Shown here in pieces: positions 23,956 to 34,900 of a stretch of DNA of 64,000 nt. The position numbers and the translations under genes were made by a program. The notes under the pieces are model-generated. The model saw only the letters and a list, made by a program, of their open reading frames with translations. It did not search any database and was not told where the DNA came from. How positions within the stretch are numbered: position 1 is the first letter of the stretch; every line of letters starts with the position of its first letter. Source of the DNA: Perognathus longimembris pacificus (taxonomy: Eukaryota; Chordata; Mammalia; Rodentia; Heteromyidae); the NCBI RefSeq assembly GCF_023159225.1, contig NC_063176.1, positions 6,398,963 through 6,462,962 on the forward strand, written 5' to 3'.

Positions 23956-24624
23956 ACATGTTATTTAAAGACTAAGGCATACTGAAAACTATTTGATGAT
24001 TTTTTTGCTCCTGAAATAACTTACAAGTACGTTGATTTTGGTCTCTTGCAATTTTCATATTAGATTCGTTTATAATATAAAGGAAGAGTTGGATTTTTTT
24101 CTCTCCTATGATGTTCCTTTAGTATGACCTGGTCAGAAATTTTTGTTTCAGCTATTTTTTAAGTACCAGTTAATTAGCACAGTAAACTGAGGGCTAAGCC
24201 ATATACAAACACCCCATACTCACGAACAGAAAATTTTAAGATATGACTACACAAGATATCATGACACCAACTGTTGCCCTACTTGAAAACCTGTTTCCAA
24301 ATAAGATTTCTTTAAAAAACATAGTTTTCAGCATAACAGAATATTATCTAGTAAAATATCAATAGCTATGACAATTTTTCTTTTCAAGGGAAATCACAAA
24401 ACAGGTGAATAATCAAGTCCAAGGTGGTTTTTCTATTTGATAAATACATCCAGAATTCTGTACAGTAAATAAAGTTTGCATGCAGTTTAAGTATCTTTAA
24501 ATGACATATTAAGCAAATAAACCTTTTGCTTCATAATTATTGATGTATAAGAACCCCCCAACACACAACTTATTTAATAGCCATACATAGAGATCTCTTC
24601 CCCAGTTCCAATGAGGAATCATAA

Positions 24625-24703
24625 AGAAATGTGTCTAATGCCTAACGTATGAAACTGTAACCGCTCTGTGCATCAGTTTGATAATAAAAAATTTTTAAAA
24701 AAA
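24625..24703 (+). mobile_element. Second copy of the host L1 terminus
   Basis: About 70 bp (aagaaatgtgtctaatgcct ... ataataaaaaattttt plus A9) repeats 22250-22322. It shares the rare GTGTCTAATG and GTGCATC variants with that copy, so the two are closer to each other than to any other L1 tail in the window. Confidence 0.85.
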
Positions 24704-24720
24704 AAGAAATAAAATTGAAA

Positions 24721-25741
24721 TTGGAATTAGGGAAAGAAAGTTTTATGTTGAATAATAAATTTCTGTAAATTTTATTAAACATAATTCTTTATATTGTTTT
24801 CTTTTTAAGTGATCATCACTTATAAAATGTTAAAAGTTTCTAAAGAGATACCACTTGAAAATTGCAAAAGTAAAAATGTTGTTTCCAACTTACTATATTA
24901 CTAGTTTTGATTGACTGAACACAGTAATTACCTTTTTTTTGAAAAATTAATTTGGCCTCATAATTTTGAGTGTAACATGCCACACAAATCAATTACTGCA
25001 ACTTGTCAGAAAATTTCAATGATCTCTGAAGAACTTGGCAATGTTGATACAGGGTAAATACTTACTAAATATTAGTGATGTGAAAAAGAACCTGCTAATT
25101 TATGTCCCTGTCATTGAAAAGGAGAAATTTTATAGGATAAAAGGAAAACTCAATATGATAAGACAGGTAATGATCCAGTAATCTACGAAAAACACACAAG
25201 ATGCTGAGCCATTAATAAAATACAAACAGACTAATAAATAGCATAGGCTGACAATTTAAACACAGAGATTCCAAAAAAAATTAAATCTAGATAGAGTACA
25301 AATATCTCCATATTTGATGTATTATTTTTATCCTACTTAGCTATCAAATACCAGTTGTCTTATTATATTTCTCAGGAACATTTTATTACTAACTTTACAT
25401 AAAAAGTTTTCATACAATGGTTAAATAACTATTTGGTAAATAGACTAGAGATGAATTGGGTTAATTTGATAAATTATTTAGACAAAAGTATATTCAGCTA
25501 AATAATAAAGCTCTATGAAGTTAAAGAACGCAATAAATAAAGGAAAATCTCAGTGGAGTTATATTGTAATAATATGTATGTATATTTATATATGGTATAT
25601 ATTTTTGTCGGTCTTTGCATACACATGTATGCATACTCCAAATGAGAATTGCATCTCTGAAACTTACAGAAATGCAAGTCTCTGCAATTTCCTTTTCTTT
25701 ATTTCACTGGCATTTCCAAAGAGAGATGAAATTAAAAGCAC
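24721..25741. other. AT-rich unique stretch
   Basis: No recognisable feature was found. Confidence 0.4.
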
Positions 25742-25749
25742 AGAGATAA

Positions 25750-26116
25750 CGTGCCATGTGTAACTGTAGCTTCTATTACTGATGATCTCCTTGTATCACC
25801 TTCCTGTGGTTGTACCTACACTATCTCTGTATCTTATCAGAGTATATTGGAAACCGTGTATACTGGTATTAGAACTAGGAGATTGAAAGGGAATACCAAA
25901 ATCGAGAGACACAGGGTAAAAAAAGACAAACTACAAAAGCAATACTTGCAAAACTGGTGTAAATGAACTGAACAACTCATGGCGGGGAGGGAAAGGGGGA
26001 GGGAGAGGGGGGGAATGAGGGACGAGGTAACAAGCAGTACAAGAAATGTATCCAATGCCTAACATATGAAACTGTAACCTCTCTGTAATTCAGTTTGATA
26101 ATAAAAACTTAAAAAA
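25750..26116 (+). mobile_element. L1 3' UTR, 5'-truncated
   Basis: It runs from 'gtgccatgtgtaactgtagc' through the G-rich block (about 25982-26013) to 'cagtttgataataaaaactt' and a short A tail. A 7-bp AGAGATA flanks it (25742-25748 and 26117-26123) as a possible target duplication. Confidence 0.9.
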
Positions 26117-26123
26117 AGAGATA

Positions 26124-28329
26124 TCTTTTGAAATGAACATTGGAATTCATATATATGTAATAATTTTTCTTTTGTGCTAGGGATAGCACCTCTTGCTAAG
26201 ATATAGTATTCCTGACATATAATGGAATTGTCGGAGTCATTTAATATAGTTTTGTATCTATGCTTTCTTTTCACAGCTGCCTGAAAATGTACCTAATATG
26301 TACAGTGAAATCCAACTTCACATAGGTTTTCTATGAAGTTGGTAGTCATTGCTGTACTGCTGGAAGATTCTCTATTATGTGGAAATGTTATTTAAAATTT
26401 TAGGCAACAGTGAAACTTTTCTTTTTTTTTTTGAAACTTTTCATATATAATCGATTACAAAACATTTGAGGTCTTTCCCTTGTTTTGTTTGCTGTTAAAT
26501 TTATACAACCAGCAAAGAATAAGGATGTTACCTTAGTCATTTGGAAATCTTTATTTGGGACTTCATGTATCCTGTTATCTACATTTCTTCAAATACAAAA
26601 TTTAGAAAAGAATTTGAATTTATTCTTTAGTAGATTTCATGAGAATCCTTAATTGACAGGAAAGAAATTTAAAAAAAAAAAATTAGGGACAAAAGAAAAT
26701 CTGAGATCATCTAAATATTTTCTATGAAGCATCTAGGCCTTTATAATGTGATATAAAGCAAAAAGAATTAGCAACAATATGACTATTGAGAATATTAAGT
26801 TTAGAAATAACAATACATGGAGAAATTAACAGAAGGCAATGATCACTTTAACTCATCTTATAATAAAATATAGCATTGTTCCCTAGCTTTGTTTATTTAA
26901 ACCAGCCTTCCAGCCTTGAACAGGTTTCTGTAAAGGAAAAAGTCAGTATGGATTATCTATTGATTTGTTTAGTTGTTCCAATCCCTATAATATACCAGTT
27001 AATTTTACATAGCAAAGTGTGAATTTTGTAGGGTTGATGTATTTCTAACTGCCAACTTGATCCTAAACTCGGGATTACAAGCCTACTAGGATCCGGAGAA
27101 AGTATAAAAGACATAATATTAATTTTGAGACATTTTCCAGCTTTTCTTTTCACTCTGTCTGGAGCTACCTATTTGTCACCTTACCTGAAATGAACAAAGT
27201 GACCTCAAAACAAAGCTTTTCATCCCTGGAACATAAAGCAGGTGGCATTCAGTTAGTACATCATCAAAGCATATCTGATTTTATCTCATACTAGTTATTC
27301 CTTAAAATGAAAAAAAAACGGACCTATTTCCATTCATTTTACAAGATATCATTGTATTACATAGTTATACATTTACATAGTTTACTACATAATTACATGT
27401 AACCATATAATATATACAAGATAACAGGTAAATACAATTTGGATCTTTCTCTACAATTCAACCGACCTATATGTACGAACTGTAAAGGGGATGTAGCACA
27501 CAGTGAAAGATCTTTGCACATGGCTGGTATTTTTTCAAGAATCTTCAATAATGCTGCGACCTGACACTAAGAGACTCTGGATACTTCTACAAGAATCTTG
27601 TGCCACAGTGTGAATTAATCACTAATTGCCTTTGTGTGATGAGTTGAAATTGCTTCTCTCTTCCTCATCATTGCCTAAGACATCTCACCTCCCGCTTCTT
27701 CCAGAGGTCGGGGCTCAGGCCTCTTCCCGCATCCTAAATGAGGTTCCTCAGTCAAGCGTAGCAAAATCTAATTTCATCCAAAGAAAAAGAAGAAAACGGA
27801 CCAGAAAATGATCTGATTTTCCGATTTCATGGCCAAGGTTACCCTAGGAAGCAATGAAAGTGGCATTTAAAGCCTGTCACTAAGGTGGTATGCCAAACTT
27901 AGCAGGAACAACGAAGAAACCGTGTGGGAAGATGGTGCTTTAACAATTTTACAGTTGCTAAGTGTGAAAATCGTAATGTGGTCAAGCTCCGGGAATCCAT
28001 GGCGGTTGATTCAAAGAACTGGAACAATGCTCAACTAGCAAACACTCCTGGAACTCTTCAATACTGATGAAGTCAGCGTCTGCTTTGCCTGCCCTGACAT
28101 CAGGCCACTGGGCCAAAAGAAAAACAGCTTCATTAGTCATGTTTCCGTCTGTGTTCCTCTCTGCTCTGAATGCAAACAGTGCCCGGGGCTGTTCAACTTT
28201 TCTAAAATGAGCATCATTTCTGCCCTTCTGTCTTGCATTTCCACTGTTTGCAAGGATGACAACTCCCAGCCATAAGACTCAGTATTTTACTTGACATTAA
28301 ACATTAGGTTCGGTTTTTTTAATGGCTAG
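26124..28329. other. Unique stretch with a GC-richer island
   Basis: It is mostly AT-rich and featureless. The part at 27620-28260 stands out in composition and is listed separately. Confidence 0.4.
27620..28260 (+). other. GC-richer non-repetitive segment, possible exon or conserved element
   Basis: The segment is visibly richer in G+C than its surroundings and matches none of the repeats seen here. An open frame at 27626-27811 ends in a basic stretch (QRKRRKRTRK). A second open stretch follows a pyrimidine/AG context near 27945-27955 and runs to a TGA near 28064. Neither resembles a protein that was recognised. No function is claimed. Confidence 0.25.
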
Positions 28330-28555
28330 CATGGTGGTCTCAACTGGGAGGTCAGTTTCACTTGGCTTGCTTGTTGATTAGCTTGTCTGTTCAGTGGGCA
28401 CTGTACCTCTTGAGCCAGACCACCAGACTACTTTTTGCTGATTGCTTGTGTAGATGTAGAGTCTTTGGGACTTTTCCGCCTGGACTAGCTTCCAAGTATC
28501 ATCCTAGTCTGCTGAGTAGCTAGGAATACGAGCCATCTGCCTTGGTAATATTAGC
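28330..28555 (-). mobile_element. Old 7SL-like/Geo composite SINE
   Basis: The minus-strand left monomer is readable (CTGCTGAGTAGCTAGGAATA and TTTTCCGCCTGGACTAGCTT). The Geo part is badly diverged (tgtacctcttgagccagacc). This is probably one of the older SINEs in the window. Confidence 0.65.
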
Positions 28556-29035
28556 TTTTAATGGTCTAAATTTTTGTACTGTTTATACTGTAATACTATA
28601 TATTTTTTAATTTATTCTGAGTGGAATAACCATGATAAGTGAAAGCGTAGAAAATGACTTATTTATGTTTGATGAACACTGCATTTAATATTACAGAAAT
28701 TTTAAGCATATTACAATGATACTTGTGAACTATTCTAATACATATTTGACGTGTTATAATAAAATATAAATTCTGCATGAGATATGCGCCCATTCAATAG
28801 GTTCAGAAGTTCACGATACAATATAGTTCATGATACATTCACTCCCCCAAACCACAAATTATGAAGAAAAATAATACATTGCTTTTCATGTTCTTTTTTC
28901 TACTGTATTTACTTTGATTAGGAAAAAAATATGTCCATACATATGAGATAATGATACATCTTTTTTTCTTAGAACTGTTCTGTTTACATTTTTATACCCA
29001 AGTAATTATGAAGATCAACTGGTATTACTCTTAAG

Positions 29036-29049
29036 AGTTATTTGGTTAA
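29036..29049. repeat. Left target site duplication of the outer L1
   Basis: AGTTATTTGGTTAA here is repeated exactly at 38912-38925, right after the outer L1 A-tail. Confidence 0.85.
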
Positions 29050-29363
29050 GATCCAAATAGGAAAAGATGAAGTTAAACTTTCTTTCTTCACAGATGACAT
29101 GATCCTATACCTAAAGAATCCCATAGACTCTACCCCCAAGCTACTAGAGCTGATACAAAACTTTGGCAAAGTTGCAGGATATAAAATAAAACCTCAAAAA
29201 TCAACGGCCTTCTCTATGCTAACGACCCTTCTCTATGCTAACGACCCAGAGACCAAGGTGGAAATCAGGAAAGCAACTCCTTTTGCAATAGCCCCAAAAA
29301 ACATAAAATACCTAGGAATAACCTTAACCAAAGAAGTGAAAGACCTCTATGATGAGAACTTTA
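29050..29363 (+). pseudogene. Outer L1 ORF2, first part
   Basis: It encodes the end of the reverse transcriptase domain. The catalytic block reads [10 protein letters not shown] rather than [10 protein letters not shown], so the alanine before the aspartate pair is changed. A tandem copy of about 19 bases at 29214-29252 (ttctctatgctaacgaccc twice), with small compensating changes, adds residues without closing the frame. The frame is cut off by the inner insertion at 29363. Confidence 0.93.
29344..29363. repeat. Left copy of the 20-bp target duplication of the inner L1
   Basis: Twenty bases (CCTCTATGAT then GAGAACTTTA) match 36891-36910 with no mismatch. The left copy abuts the T13 that is the reversed poly(A). 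Confidence 0.97.
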
Positions 29364-29376
29364 TTTTTTTTTTTTT

Positions 29377-29883
29377 CTCAAATTTTTATTTTCAAACTGA
29401 CGTACAGAGAGGTTACAGTATCATACATTGGGCGTTGGATACATTTCTTGTACTGTTTGTTGCCTTGTCCCTCATGCCCCCCTCCCTCCCCCCCTTCCCT
29501 CCCCCCCGCCCAGTTGTTCAGTTCACTTACACCAAACAGTTTTGCAAGTATTGCTTTTGTAGTTATTTCTCTTTTTTTACCCCGTGTCTCTCGAATTTGG
29601 TATTCCCTTTGAATTTCCTACTTCCAATACCAGTAAACACGGTTTCCAATATACTCAGATAAGATTACAGAGATAGTGTAGGTACAAACATAGGAAGGTG
29701 ATACAAAACATCATCAATAATAGAAACTACACATTCACATAGGACGTTGAAAGTAGTTATAACTGTGATATATCACTTGTTTCCATATCATGGAGTTCAT
29801 TTCACTTAGCATCATCTTATGTGTTCCTAAGGGTATAGCTATTGGGCCTTGTGATGCTCTGCTATGGCTTGCCTAAACCTGTA
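29377..29883 (-). other. L1 3' UTR with G-rich polypurine tract
   Basis: It lies between the ORF2 stop and the poly(A). In the sense direction it has a G-rich run (C-rich on plus at about 29477-29512, with several runs of three or more C). This is a common feature of mammalian L1 3' UTRs and a possible G-quadruplex former. The same tract is recognisable, to varying degree, in the other L1 tails of the window. Confidence 0.85.
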
Positions 29884-32800
29884 CTAATTATTCCCAATAA
29901 GGGAGGCCATAGAGTCCATGTTTCTTTGGGTCTGGCTCACTTCACTTAGTATAACTTTTTCCAAGTCCTTCCATTTCCTTACAAATGGAACAATGTCATT
30001 CTTTCTGATAGAGGCATAAAATTCCATTGTGTAAATGTACCACATTTTCCTGATCCATTCATCTATGGAGGGGCATCTGGGTTGGTTCCAGCTTCTCGCT
30101 ATGACAAATTGTGCTGCGATAAACATTGTTGTGCTGGTGGCATTACTGTGAGTTTGTTTGTGGTCTTTTGGATAGATACCCAACAGTGGGGCTGCTGGGT
30201 CATAGGGGAGTTCTATATTGAGCCTTCTGAGGAATCTCCATACTGCTTGCCAGAGTGGCTGAACCAGTTTACATTCCCACCAACAATGAAGTAGGGTTCC
30301 CTTTTGGCCACATCCCCTCCAACAATTGTTATTATTAGTTTTCTTGATATATGACATTCTTGCTGGGGTGAGATGGAATCTCAATGTTGTTTTGATTTGC
30401 ATTTCTTTTATGGCCAGTGATGTAGAGCATTTTTTCATATGTCTATTGGCCATTCTCATTTCCTCATCAGAGAAGTTTCTTTGTAAGTCTTTAGCCCACT
30501 TGATGAGGGGGCTGTTGGTTCTTTGCAGTTTTGTTTTGGAAGAAGGTAATTTTTTTAGTTCTGCATATATTTTAGAGATGAGGCCTTTGTCTGTTGAATG
30601 TCCGGTAAAGATTTTCTCCCAGTCTGTGGGCTTTCTGTTTATCTTGAGAGCTATGTCCTTTGCCGTGCAGAAGCTCTGGAGTTTGATGCAATCCCATTTG
30701 TCCAACCTTTCTTTGATTTGTAGCCTTTCAGGGTCTTTGTTAAGGAAGTTCTGTCCTGTGCCAAGGAGCCCAAGTGTTTCTCCTACTCCTTCCTTTAGTG
30801 TCTTCAGGGTGCCTGTTTTGATTTCAAGGTCTTTAATCCATTTGGAATTGATTTTGGTGCAGGGTGATATATAAGGATCTAGTTTTAGTTTGTTGCATGT
30901 GTTGAGCCAGTTTTGCCAGCACCACTTGTTAAAGAGGCTATCTTTCTTCCATACTATTGTTTTAGCTCCTTTATCAAAGATTAAGTAGGCATAGTTCTGT
31001 GGGTTTAATTCTGGGTCTTCAATTCTGTTCCATTGGTCTTCAGGCCTGTTCCGGTGCCAATACCAAGCTGTTTTTATTACTATAGCTTTATAATACAGTT
31101 TGAAGTTGGGTATTGTAATTCCTCCAGCACTGTTCTTTCTGCTTAGGAGTGTTTTTGCTATTCTAGGTCTTTTATTGTTCCATATGAATTTCTGGATTGC
31201 TTCCTCTATTTCATTAAAGAATGGTGTTGGGATATTAATGGGTATTGCATTGAATTTGTAGATAGCCTTTGGCAATATTGCCATTTTGATTATATTAATC
31301 CTCCCAATCCAGGAGCATGGGAGGTTTTTCCATTTTCTTAGTTCTGACTTAATTTCATTTTTCAAGCTTTTAAAGTTCTCTTCAAAGAGGTCTTTCACTT
31401 CTTTGGTTAAGGTTATTCCTAGGTATTTTATGTTTTTGGGGGCTATTGCAAAAGGAGTTGCTTTCCTGATTTCAGCCTCGGTCTTCGGGTTGTTAGCATA
31501 GAGAAAGGCCGTTGATTTTTGAAGGTTTATTTTATATCCTGCGACTTTGCCAAAGTTTTGTATCAGCTCTAGTAGCTTGGGGGTAGAGTCTATGGGATTC
31601 TTTAGGTATAGGATCATGTCATCTGCGAAGAGAGAAAGTTTAACTTCATCTTTTCCTATTTGGATCCCCTTTATATTCTCTTCTTGCCTAATTGCTCTGG
31701 CTAGGAATTCTAGTACTATGTTGAAGAGCAGGGGAGAGAGTGGACATCCCTGCCTTGTTCCTGATTTTAAAGGGAATGGCTTTAGTTTTTCACCATTTAG
31801 AGTTATGCTTGCTGTTGGTTTGTCATAAACTGCCTTGATTATATTCAGGAATGTTCCCTGGAATCCCAGTTTTTCCAGGGCTTTTAGCATAAATGGGTGC
31901 TGGATTTTATCGAACGCTTTTTCCGCATCCAGCGATAAAACCATGTGGTTCTTTACCTTGCTCCGGTTGATGTGGTGGATTACATTAATTGACTTGCGTA
32001 TATTAAACCAGCTTTGCATCCCTGGGATGAATCCAGTTTGATCGTGGTGTATGATTTTTTTGATGACTTGTTGAAGTCGATTGGCCAGAATTTTGTTGAG
32101 AATTTTTGCATCTATGTTCATCAGGGAGATTGGTCTGTAGTCCTCTTTCCGTGATGAGTCCCTGCCTGGTTTTGGGATGAGGGTTATACTGGCTTCATAA
32201 AATGAGTCTGGCAGTGAACGTTCTCTTTCAATTTCATTGAAGAGTTTGAGAAATATTGGAGTGAGTTCTGTTTTGAAGGCCTTGTAGAATTCTGCTGTGA
32301 ATCCATCTGGACCTGGGCTTTTCTTGGATGGGAGATCATTTATTGCTGTTTCTATTTCAATACTGGATATGGGTCTGTTTAGAAGGTTTAAGTCTTCATA
32401 GTTGAGTTTGGGGGTATCAATTTTTTCTAGGAAATCATCCATTTCTTCCAAGTTCTCGAATTTGTTGGCATAAAGGTTTGCAAAATAGTCCCTTATTATT
32501 TTCTGAATTTCGGTTATTTCTGTGGTGATGCTACCTGTTTCATCTCTTATCTTGTTTATTTGAGTGTGCTGCCTTCGTTCTTTGGTCAGGTTTGCCAGGG
32601 GTCTGTCTATCTTGTTGATTTTTTCAAAGAACCAACTCTTTGTTTTGTTGATTCTTTCGATGGTTTTTTTCGTCTCTAATTGATTTAATTCTGATTTGAT
32701 TTTAATTATTTGCTTCCGTCTATTGACTTGGGGTTTGGCTTGCTGTTCTCTCTCCAGAAAATTAAGGTGCTTCCTTAAATTACTGAGTTGCTGTTTCTCC

Positions 32801-33732
32801 AGTTTGTTGATGTATGTACTCAGAGATATAAATTTTCCTCTAAGTACTGCCTTTGCTGTGTCCCAAAGGAGCTGGTACTTTGTGCCCTCAACTTGGTTGA
32901 AGTCCATAAACATTTGAATTTCTGTTTTAATTTCTTCAATGATCCACTGATGGTTCAGCAGTGTGTTCTTTAGTCTCCATGAATTGTGGGATTTTCTGTG
33001 GTGGCTGAATGAGTTGAGCTCTAATTTTATTCCATTGTGGTCTGAAAGAATGCAGGGAATGATTTTGATACTTCTGAATTTGTACAGATTTTCTTTGTGC
33101 CCTAAGATGTGATCTATTTTGGAGAATGTTCCGTGTGCTGCCGAAAAGAATGTGTATTCTGTCCTTGCTGGGTGGAATATTCTGTAGATGTCGATTAAGT
33201 CTAGTTGGTCTATGCAATTGTTTAGTTCTGTGGTTTCTTTGTTCAGTTTTTGGCGTGTTGATCTGTCCAGAGGTGATAGTGGAGTGTTAAAGTCCCCCAC
33301 TATCATTGTGTTTGGGTCTATGAATGTTTTTAGAGCCAGTAGTGTTTGTTTGATGAAGTTGGGTGCTCCTGCATTTGGCGTGTAGATATTTAGGATGGTT
33401 ATTTCTTCCTGTTGGAGAGATCTTTTTACTAGTATGTAGTAACCTTCTTTGTCTCTTCTTACCTTTTTTAATTTGAAGTCAATTTTGTCTGATACTAAGA
33501 TTGCAACTCCAGCCTGCTTATGGGGGCCATTTGCTTGATAGATTTGTTTCCAGCCTTTCACTTTTAGAAGATGTTTACTTTTGCTGGATAGATGTGTCTC
33601 TTGGAGGCAGCAGAAAGATGGATCTTGATTTTTGATCCAACTTATGAGCCTATGTCGTTTGATTGGAGAATTAAGTCCATTAATGTTGACAGTTAGGATT
33701 GAGAGGTGATCGTTTGTTCCTTTCATTATCAC
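29884..33732 (-). CDS. L1 ORF2p: endonuclease and reverse transcriptase, intact
   Basis: The 1282-aa protein nicks target DNA and reverse-transcribes L1 RNA from the nick (target-primed reverse transcription) as part of a ribonucleoprotein with ORF1p. Residues 3-241 form an apurinic-type endonuclease: N16 in VNINGLN, E45 in LQETH, D147 and N149 in GDFNT, D207 in KIDH, and D231-H232 in SDH. The reverse transcriptase has D602 ([10 protein letters not shown]) and D704-D705 ([10 protein letters not shown]), with [11 protein letters not shown] between. The C-terminal cysteine motif is CX3CX7HX4C at 1137-1154. The length is close to that usual for mammalian ORF2p. By alignment to the common family start, M3 (33726) may be the true initiator. 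It lies 46 bp downstream of ORF1 in the same transcript. No stop, frameshift or missing key residue was seen. Confidence 0.97.
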   Translation of the reverse strand: MIMKGTNDHLSILTVNINGLNSPIKRHRLISWIKNQDPSFCCLQETHLSSKSKHLLKVKGWKQIYQANGPHKQAGVAILVSDKIDFKLKKVRRDKEGYYILVKRSLQQEEITILNIYTPNAGAPNFIKQTLLALKTFIDPNTMIVGDFNTPLSPLDRSTRQKLNKETTELNNCIDQLDLIDIYRIFHPARTEYTFFSAAHGTFSKIDHILGHKENLYKFRSIKIIPCILSDHNGIKLELNSFSHHRKSHNSWRLKNTLLNHQWIIEEIKTEIQMFMDFNQVEGTKYQLLWDTAKAVLRGKFISLSTYINKLEKQQLSNLRKHLNFLEREQQAKPQVNRRKQIIKIKSELNQLETKKTIERINKTKSWFFEKINKIDRPLANLTKERRQHTQINKIRDETGSITTEITEIQKIIRDYFANLYANKFENLEEMDDFLEKIDTPKLNYEDLNLLNRPISSIEIETAINDLPSKKSPGPDGFTAEFYKAFKTELTPIFLKLFNEIERERSLPDSFYEASITLIPKPGRDSSRKEDYRPISLMNIDAKILNKILANRLQQVIKKIIHHDQTGFIPGMQSWFNIRKSINVIHHINRSKVKNHMVLSLDAEKAFDKIQHPFMLKALEKLGFQGTFLNIIKAVYDKPTASITLNGEKLKPFPLKSGTRQGCPLSPLLFNIVLEFLARAIRQEENIKGIQIGKDEVKLSLFADDMILYLKNPIDSTPKLLELIQNFGKVAGYKINLQKSTAFLYANNPKTEAEIRKATPFAIAPKNIKYLGITLTKEVKDLFEENFKSLKNEIKSELRKWKNLPCSWIGRINIIKMAILPKAIYKFNAIPINIPTPFFNEIEEAIQKFIWNNKRPRIAKTLLSRKNSAGGITIPNFKLYYKAIVIKTAWYWHRNRPEDQWNRIEDPELNPQNYAYLIFDKGAKTIVWKKDSLFNKWCWQNWLNTCNKLKLDPYISPCTKINSKWIKDLEIKTGTLKTLKEGVGETLGLLGTGQNFLNKDPERLQIKERLDKWDCIKLQSFCTAKDIALKINRKPTDWEKIFTGHSTDKGLISKIYAELKKLPSSKTKLQRTNSPLIKWAKDLQRNFSDEEMRMANRHMKKCSTSLAIKEMQIKTTLRFHLTPARMSYIKKTNNNNCWRGCGQKGTLLHCWWECKLVQPLWQAVWRFLRRLNIELPYDPAAPLLGIYPKDHKQTHSNATSTTMFIAAQFVIARSWNQPRCPSIDEWIRKMWYIYTMEFYASIRKNDIVPFVRKWKDLEKVILSEVSQTQRNMDSMASLIGNN

Positions 33733-33778
33733 TGTCTTGTTTGAAGCTGTGTCTTCCCATTTCTTGATCTAGTGTTTA

Positions 33779-34900
33779 CTAATTAGGGTTCATTTCTCTG
33801 TCTGTGTTGGGATCCTGATTATTTTCCCTGTATAGTACATCTTTAAGGATTTTGTGTAAAGCTGGTTTGGTGGAGATATATTGTTTCAGTTTTTCCTTAT
33901 TGTGGAAGACTTTTATTTGACCTTCGGCTATGAAGGAGAGTTTGGCGGGGTACAGAATTCTTGGTTGGTAGTTATTTTTATTTAGAGTTTGGTATACTTC
34001 ATTCCAGGCTCTCCTTGCTTTCATGGTCTCTGCTGAGAAGTCTGGGGTAATTCTGATTGCTTTTCCTTTATATGTGATTGTTTTCTTTGCCCTAACAGCT
34101 TTGAGTATTTTTTCCTTGCACTCTGCAGAAGCTGTTTTGATCACAATGTGTCGATGGGAAGTCCTATTCTGGTCTGGTCGATTTGGGGTTCTAAATGCTT
34201 CTTGTATCTGTATAGGCCTTTCCTTCTGGATATTTGGGAAGTTCTCAGCTAATATTCTGTTAAATAGGTTGCCTATCCCATTAACCTCTTTCTCCAAGTT
34301 TTCCTCAATACCTATTATCCTTAAATTGGGCTTCCTGATTGTGTCTTGAATCTCCTGTAGCGATCTGTTTTGTTGCTTGGACTGGATTTGTATTGATTTT
34401 TGATCTTTCTCCATAGAATCTAAGGAATCTTCAGCTCCTGAGATTCGATCCTCTGCTTCAGTTAGTCGGGACTGTAGGCTAACTACTTGATTTCGAATCT
34501 CTTTTCCTTCTGACTGGTCTTTCCTGATGTTTTCCATGTCATTTCTTAGGTCCTGTATGGACTTCTTTACTTCATTAACTTCATTACTTTGGTTTTGAGT
34601 GTTGTCTCTCAAATCTTTAAGTTGGGTAGCTATCTTTTCATTTGACTCTTGAAGCTCACTTATCTTTCTATTTGTGGATGCCATGAAATTCTCCATTAAT
34701 TTTTGCTTTGCCTCCTTACGCTCTAACATAATTGACTGAAGAGATTCAAACTTTTCATTTATCATGTTTATCAGTAAACTTTGTAGAGCATTTTGGGGGT
34801 TTTCTTCTATGTTTTTGATTGACTGCTCTGCTTCCTGCTTGTTTTGGGTGGGGGATAAGACTTCATTATTTGCCATCTTTCTTGTGTTTCTTCTGCCCAT
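33779..34900 (-). CDS. L1 ORF1p: RNA-binding chaperone, intact
   Basis: ORF1p coats L1 RNA as a trimer and acts as a nucleic-acid chaperone. The chosen start is the ATG at 34900, giving 373 aa that begin MGRRNTRK. That basic N-terminus resembles the usual ORF1p start. An in-frame ATG 13 codons upstream (34939) would give 386 aa. Numbering from that upstream ATG, a long heptad-rich coiled coil spans about 45-200, an RRM-like domain about 202-285 (LRIIGIEENLE, RHIVIKTA) and a basic C-terminal domain about 290-355 (ARRAWNEVYQTLN, ILYPAKLSF). No premature stop was seen. ORF2 follows after 46 bp. Confidence 0.95.
   Translation of the reverse strand: MGRRNTRKMANNEVLSPTQNKQEAEQSIKNIEENPQNALQSLLINMINEKFESLQSIMLERKEAKQKLMENFMASTNRKISELQESNEKIATQLKDLRDNTQNQSNEVNEVKKSIQDLRNDMENIRKDQSEGKEIRNQVVSLQSRLTEAEDRISGAEDSLDSMEKDQKSIQIQSKQQNRSLQEIQDTIRKPNLRIIGIEENLEKEVNGIGNLFNRILAENFPNIQKERPIQIQEAFRTPNRPDQNRTSHRHIVIKTASAECKEKILKAVRAKKTITYKGKAIRITPDFSAETMKARRAWNEVYQTLNKNNYQPRILYPAKLSFIAEGQIKVFHNKEKLKQYISTKPALHKILKDVLYRENNQDPNTDREMNPN

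Larger units (their letters stand above)
22478..24624. other. Non-L1 cargo between duplicated L1 tails
   Basis: About 2.1 kb of AT-rich sequence contains one composite SINE (23656-23892) and a CA/CG-rich repeat. No gene was recognised. The minus strand has an AATAAAA near the left edge (reverse of ttttattgg at about 22489-22497), which would suit a transcript 3' end, but the A-tract that should follow is too weak to call a processed pseudogene. Confidence 0.5.
20176..24703 (+). mobile_element. Twin-primed L1 insertion carrying non-L1 sequence
   Basis: Perfect 17-bp direct repeats (20159-20175 and 24704-24720) bound the whole interval. Inside, in order, are an inverted L1 segment (20176-20265), plus-strand ORF2 and 3' UTR (20266-22322) with a SINE at 20539-20752, a second L1 3' end (22323-22412), about 2.2 kb of non-L1 sequence (22478-24624) and a second copy of this element's own L1 terminus (24625-24703). 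The inverted arm ends at ORF2 codons just upstream of where the forward arm starts, as twin priming predicts. The cargo may be a 3' transduction or a later insertion. Confidence 0.8.

Noticed and set aside
30326..34349. Plus-strand frames of 60-182 codons opposite the intact L1 ORFs
   Set aside because: They are antisense shadows of ORF1 and ORF2, with hydrophobic, family-less translations.
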